Origin: Eggerthellaceae bacterium
GTDB lineage: Bacteria; Actinomycetota; Coriobacteriia; Coriobacteriales; Eggerthellaceae
Length of the DNA: 9,372 bases
Assembly: GCA_003452695.1 (NCBI GenBank)
Contig: DMNP01000086.1
Coordinates: forward strand, 5,208 to 14,579
Reading direction: 5' to 3'
The translations under genes were made by a program, and so were the position numbers. Position 1 is the stretch's first letter, and every line of letters begins with the position of its first letter. The notes under the pieces are model-generated. The model searched no databases. It saw only the letters and a program-made list of their open reading frames with translations, and had not been told where the DNA came from. Below are positions 7,016 to 9,372 of this stretch, piece after piece.

Positions 7016-7729
7016 ATGGTGCAAATCTCCAACAGGATTATTCTGGCCGTTGCCGCCTTATTGGCGATTTCGCTGATTGCGTTATTGGTTAGTGCTGGGT
7101 CTTGCACGGCGCCTGGCGGGGGCACGGCAACAAGCCCCGGCCCATCGTCTGCAGGCGGTAATCCGGCCAACCAAGCCTCGATGCCGTCTGGTGGTGGCGC
7201 CGATTCCGGCACATCTTCGGAAATGACGATAGAGGAATACCGCGCAGAGCTTGCTTCTCTCAACAGCCCAGTTGGCGCTAATGCGCGTAGCGCCACTTCC
7301 AGCAATATGCAAACTGGATCAGAAGCGCGCGCTTCCTTCGACAACCGCGGATTCAATGGCGTTTCGGTTGTGGCGGATATCGATTCGCAGGGATCATATA
7401 TTGGCGACACCGTTGTCGAGGCATCTTCTTCGGAGCGCTATCCCGTCTATACCGGAGAGCACCTTTCGCCAAGCGGTGTTATCTGGGGCATCTACGTGAA
7501 TGACGGGGCGTTTTACGCATCGCCGTTGGCAATTGGCGAGAACGCCGTGAACAAGAACGTCATTGTTACTGAGGCGGATGTCGTCACCCAGTATGACGCA
7601 ATGAAAAATGAATTCAGCGATTTCACGGTCCAAGAATGCCTGAACGATGGCGTTGCAGTCCTGAAAGTTGATCGTATCGACCTCGCAACGCTCGATGCTT
7701 ACACGGCTGAGCAGATTGGGGCGTTGTGA
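7016..7729 (+). CDS. Single-helix exported protein of unknown family
   Basis: 237 residues, not recognised as a known family. One hydrophobic segment at about 8-27 is followed by AGSC (27-30). It could be an uncleaved membrane anchor or, less likely, a lipoprotein signal, as the lipobox is poor (Ala at -3, Ser at -1). Residues 31-70 are a Gly/Ser/Pro-rich linker. Residues about 70-237 form the globular part, starting with MTIEEYRAEL, then a region with beta-like patterns (VSVVADID, GVIWGIYVNDGAFY, KNVIVTEADVV) and a more helical end. Only two Cys occur, Cys30 and Cys208, and no catalytic motif was seen. The gene starts 3 bp after the phosphatase and its stop overlaps the next start, so it belongs to the same operon. 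A role as envelope partner of the phosphatase or of the SGNH-VWA protein is inference from position only. Confidence 0.88.
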   Translation: MVQISNRIILAVAALLAISLIALLVSAGSCTAPGGGTATSPGPSSAGGNPANQASMPSGGGADSGTSSEMTIEEYRAELASLNSPVGANARSATSSNMQTGSEARASFDNRGFNGVSVVADIDSQGSYIGDTVVEASSSERYPVYTGEHLSPSGVIWGIYVNDGAFYASPLAIGENAVNKNVIVTEADVVTQYDAMKNEFSDFTVQECLNDGVAVLKVDRIDLATLDAYTAEQIGAL

Positions 7730-9372
7730 TGGACGGGAAGCAGAGACGCTTAGCCGCGCTCTGCGCGTCGATGGCTGTTTGCGCGGTAATCGCATTCACA
7801 TTCACGTTTTACACTCCTCAGCCCGCCTATGCGACAGCCCATGGTCATCCAGTTGTAGTTTCAATGGGCGATTCTTATTCGTCGGGCGAGGGAAACGAAC
7901 CGTTTTACGGTCAGGAAGATTCCAACAAGTATAAAAACACGGATTGGCTTGCGCATCGTTCAACAATAGGGTGGCCTGGTCAACTTGTTGTCGACGGCAC
8001 GAAGTTGTCCGATTTGAAGGGTGACGGCTGGTATTTCGTCGCTTCATCTGGCGCCGAAGCGGTTCATATAACGGAGCAATCGCAAAATAAATCATGGAAA
8101 AAGATGTTCGACGGCGGAAGCGAAGATCTCGACAAGCAGATCGATATTTTCGATAAGCAGGTAATAGGAGCGACGGTCGATTACGTAACGCTCACGATTG
8201 GGGGAAATGACCTAGGGTTTGGGGATATCGTAACCGCCGCAGCCGTAAATGGCCTGAACAGGGCTCCCGATGTTTGGGGTAAAGCCATCCGGGATCGGGA
8301 CTATCTCAGGGTTGGCGGCGTCGGCCTCGTAATGGAAGAAGCCCTCGCAAAATTCGAAAAAGAGACCAAGAAAAAGTTGTCTGAGGTGTATGACGCCATA
8401 CGGCAAAAGGCGCCTAACGCAACCATAATCGTCGCGGGTTATCCCCATCTAGCTCCCAAGGATGGCGGGGGGATATTTAACGAGGTAGAAGCAGAATCCA
8501 TAAACAAGGGCATCGATACTTTCAATTCCGAAATAGGCAAACTTATTGTCGCGAAAGACAATTTCGAATTCGTCGATGTGCGGCCTGCTTTTAACGGACA
8601 CGAAGCCTATACCGACGATAGCTATATCAAGGGCGTCATCTTTGGGCCGCAGGACCAAGACCTTAACCAGGTCTTCGGCGACGAGGCAAAAAACTGGGTT
8701 AGTGCGTATTCGATGCACCCTAATGAAAAAGGCCAAGCTGCATATGCAGAGGCTGTTCAGGCGGTAATAAATCGGCTTGGGCCGGTTGCTGCAAATGATG
8801 CCGAAGTCGATTCCACTGTGGCGATGTCGCTTGTATTCGATGTGTCGGGCTCTATGAATGAGAACTCGGCCATTGGCGGCATGAGCAAGCTTGCCAGCGC
8901 CAAAAAGCAGAGCACGGATTTCGTTTCTTCCATAGGCGGGCAGAAGGCGACTGGCGCTGGATTGTCTGTGCGCGTAGGCGTTTGCTCGTTTGCTAGCTCC
9001 GCTCGAACGAATTGCGGCTTGTCGACCGATCCGGACGAAATAAACGCGAGCATAAACGCTTTGAAGGCGGATGGCCAAACCAATATGTATGCCGGATTGG
9101 CCAACGGCATCGAGCAGCTTATGGGCGAAGACGGTCCGCGGCTTATGGTGTTTCTCTCAGACGGCTTGAGTAATGTGGGAGGGTCGACTTCCGAAATCCT
9201 TGCGCTTGCCGATAAAGCATCCTCAGCAGGCATAAAGATCTACACCATTGGATTCGGTGCATCAAGTTCGCTCGACGAAGGACTTCTGCGGGAGATTGCC
9301 GAGCGAACGGGCGGCGAATACTCATACGAAGACTCATCAAACATCTCATCTGCGGCGGTCGGTCTGTTTGCC
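7729..9372 (+). CDS. Secreted SGNH/GDSL hydrolase fused to a VWA domain, 3' end outside window
   Basis: The frame is open from ATG 7729 through the right edge without a stop (548 codons visible). The ATG overlaps the upstream TGA by one base (TGATG), implying translational coupling. Residues 1-35 are a signal peptide: basic start, hydrophobic core, likely cleavage after AYA. Residues about 41-350 are an SGNH hydrolase: block I GDSYSSGEG with nucleophile Ser49, block II Gly108 in ASSGA, block III IGGNDLGF with Asn160, block V MHPNEKG with catalytic His330. The Asp usually three residues before the His is replaced by Tyr327, as in Ser-His dyad esterases. Residues about 363-545 are a VWA domain with a complete MIDAS metal site: DVSGS (Asp371, Ser373, Ser375), Thr451 and Asp478. 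Cys419 and Cys429 are the only Cys of the mature part seen and could pair. The enzyme probably cleaves an ester on an extracellular glycan or lipid; VWA would mediate metal-dependent binding. The substrate is unknown. Confidence 0.93.
   Translation, partial: MDGKQRRLAALCASMAVCAVIAFTFTFYTPQPAYATAHGHPVVVSMGDSYSSGEGNEPFYGQEDSNKYKNTDWLAHRSTIGWPGQLVVDGTKLSDLKGDGWYFVASSGAEAVHITEQSQNKSWKKMFDGGSEDLDKQIDIFDKQVIGATVDYVTLTIGGNDLGFGDIVTAAAVNGLNRAPDVWGKAIRDRDYLRVGGVGLVMEEALAKFEKETKKKLSEVYDAIRQKAPNATIIVAGYPHLAPKDGGGIFNEVEAESINKGIDTFNSEIGKLIVAKDNFEFVDVRPAFNGHEAYTDDSYIKGVIFGPQDQDLNQVFGDEAKNWVSAYSMHPNEKGQAAYAEAVQAVINRLGPVAANDAEVDSTVAMSLVFDVSGSMNENSAIGGMSKLASAKKQSTDFVSSIGGQKATGAGLSVRVGVCSFASSARTNCGLSTDPDEINASINALKADGQTNMYAGLANGIEQLMGEDGPRLMVFLSDGLSNVGGSTSEILALADKASSAGIKIYTIGFGASSSLDEGLLREIAERTGGEYSYEDSSNISSAAVGLFA

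Noticed and set aside
8449..9078. A 209-codon minus-strand open frame near the right edge
   Set aside because: It overlaps the SGNH-VWA gene, whose catalytic blocks and metal site are in the plus frame; the antisense product shows no recognisable motif.
5798..9372. Ter-associated kinase/PP2C/TerY-type VWA triad
   Set aside because: The VWA here is secreted and fused to an SGNH hydrolase, and no TerD-like gene is visible, so the resemblance is one of domain types only.

Overview
The window reads as a chromosomal stretch from a moderately high-GC actinobacterium. Codon style, Ala/Ser-rich linkers and gene content fit the Coriobacteriia/Eggerthellaceae, but that placement is inference; no rRNA or taxonomic marker gene is present. 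There are seven protein genes, two of them cut by the window edges. No tRNA, rRNA, CRISPR array, insertion sequence or phage gene was seen.

Layout. (1) 3-1352 (+) is the C-terminal part of a membrane sensor histidine kinase, open at the left edge. It carries a striking Asp-rich tract in what should be its extracytoplasmic loop. (2) 1529-3481 (+) is a membrane-anchored Hanks-type Ser/Thr protein kinase with an Ala/Ser stalk and a non-PASTA C-terminal domain, preceded by an AT-rich promoter region with an inverted repeat. (3) 3595-4560 (-) is a lipoprotein-like C39-family cysteine peptidase, convergent with the kinase and divergent from the next gene. (4) 4712-5695 (+) is a three-helix membrane protein ending in an FHA phosphothreonine-binding domain. 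(5) 5798-7012 (+) is a PP2C-type protein phosphatase with one membrane helix. (6) 7016-7729 (+) is a single-helix exported protein of unknown family. (7) 7729 to the right edge (+) is a secreted fusion of an SGNH/GDSL hydrolase and a von Willebrand factor A (VWA) domain; it has no stop in the window.

How they may work together. Kinase, FHA reader and PP2C eraser form a complete Ser/Thr phosphorylation circuit at the membrane, with all three catalytic or binding domains predicted on the cytoplasmic side. Genes 4-7 look like one operon: the last three are 3 bp apart or overlap by 1 bp, and one promoter-like region lies before gene 4. Three products (kinase, PP2C, unknown protein) also send a C-terminal part outside, and gene 7 is wholly exported. 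The most interesting reading is therefore a cell-envelope phosphosignalling module coupled to a secreted SGNH-VWA protein. That linkage is inferred from gene order and topology, not shown.
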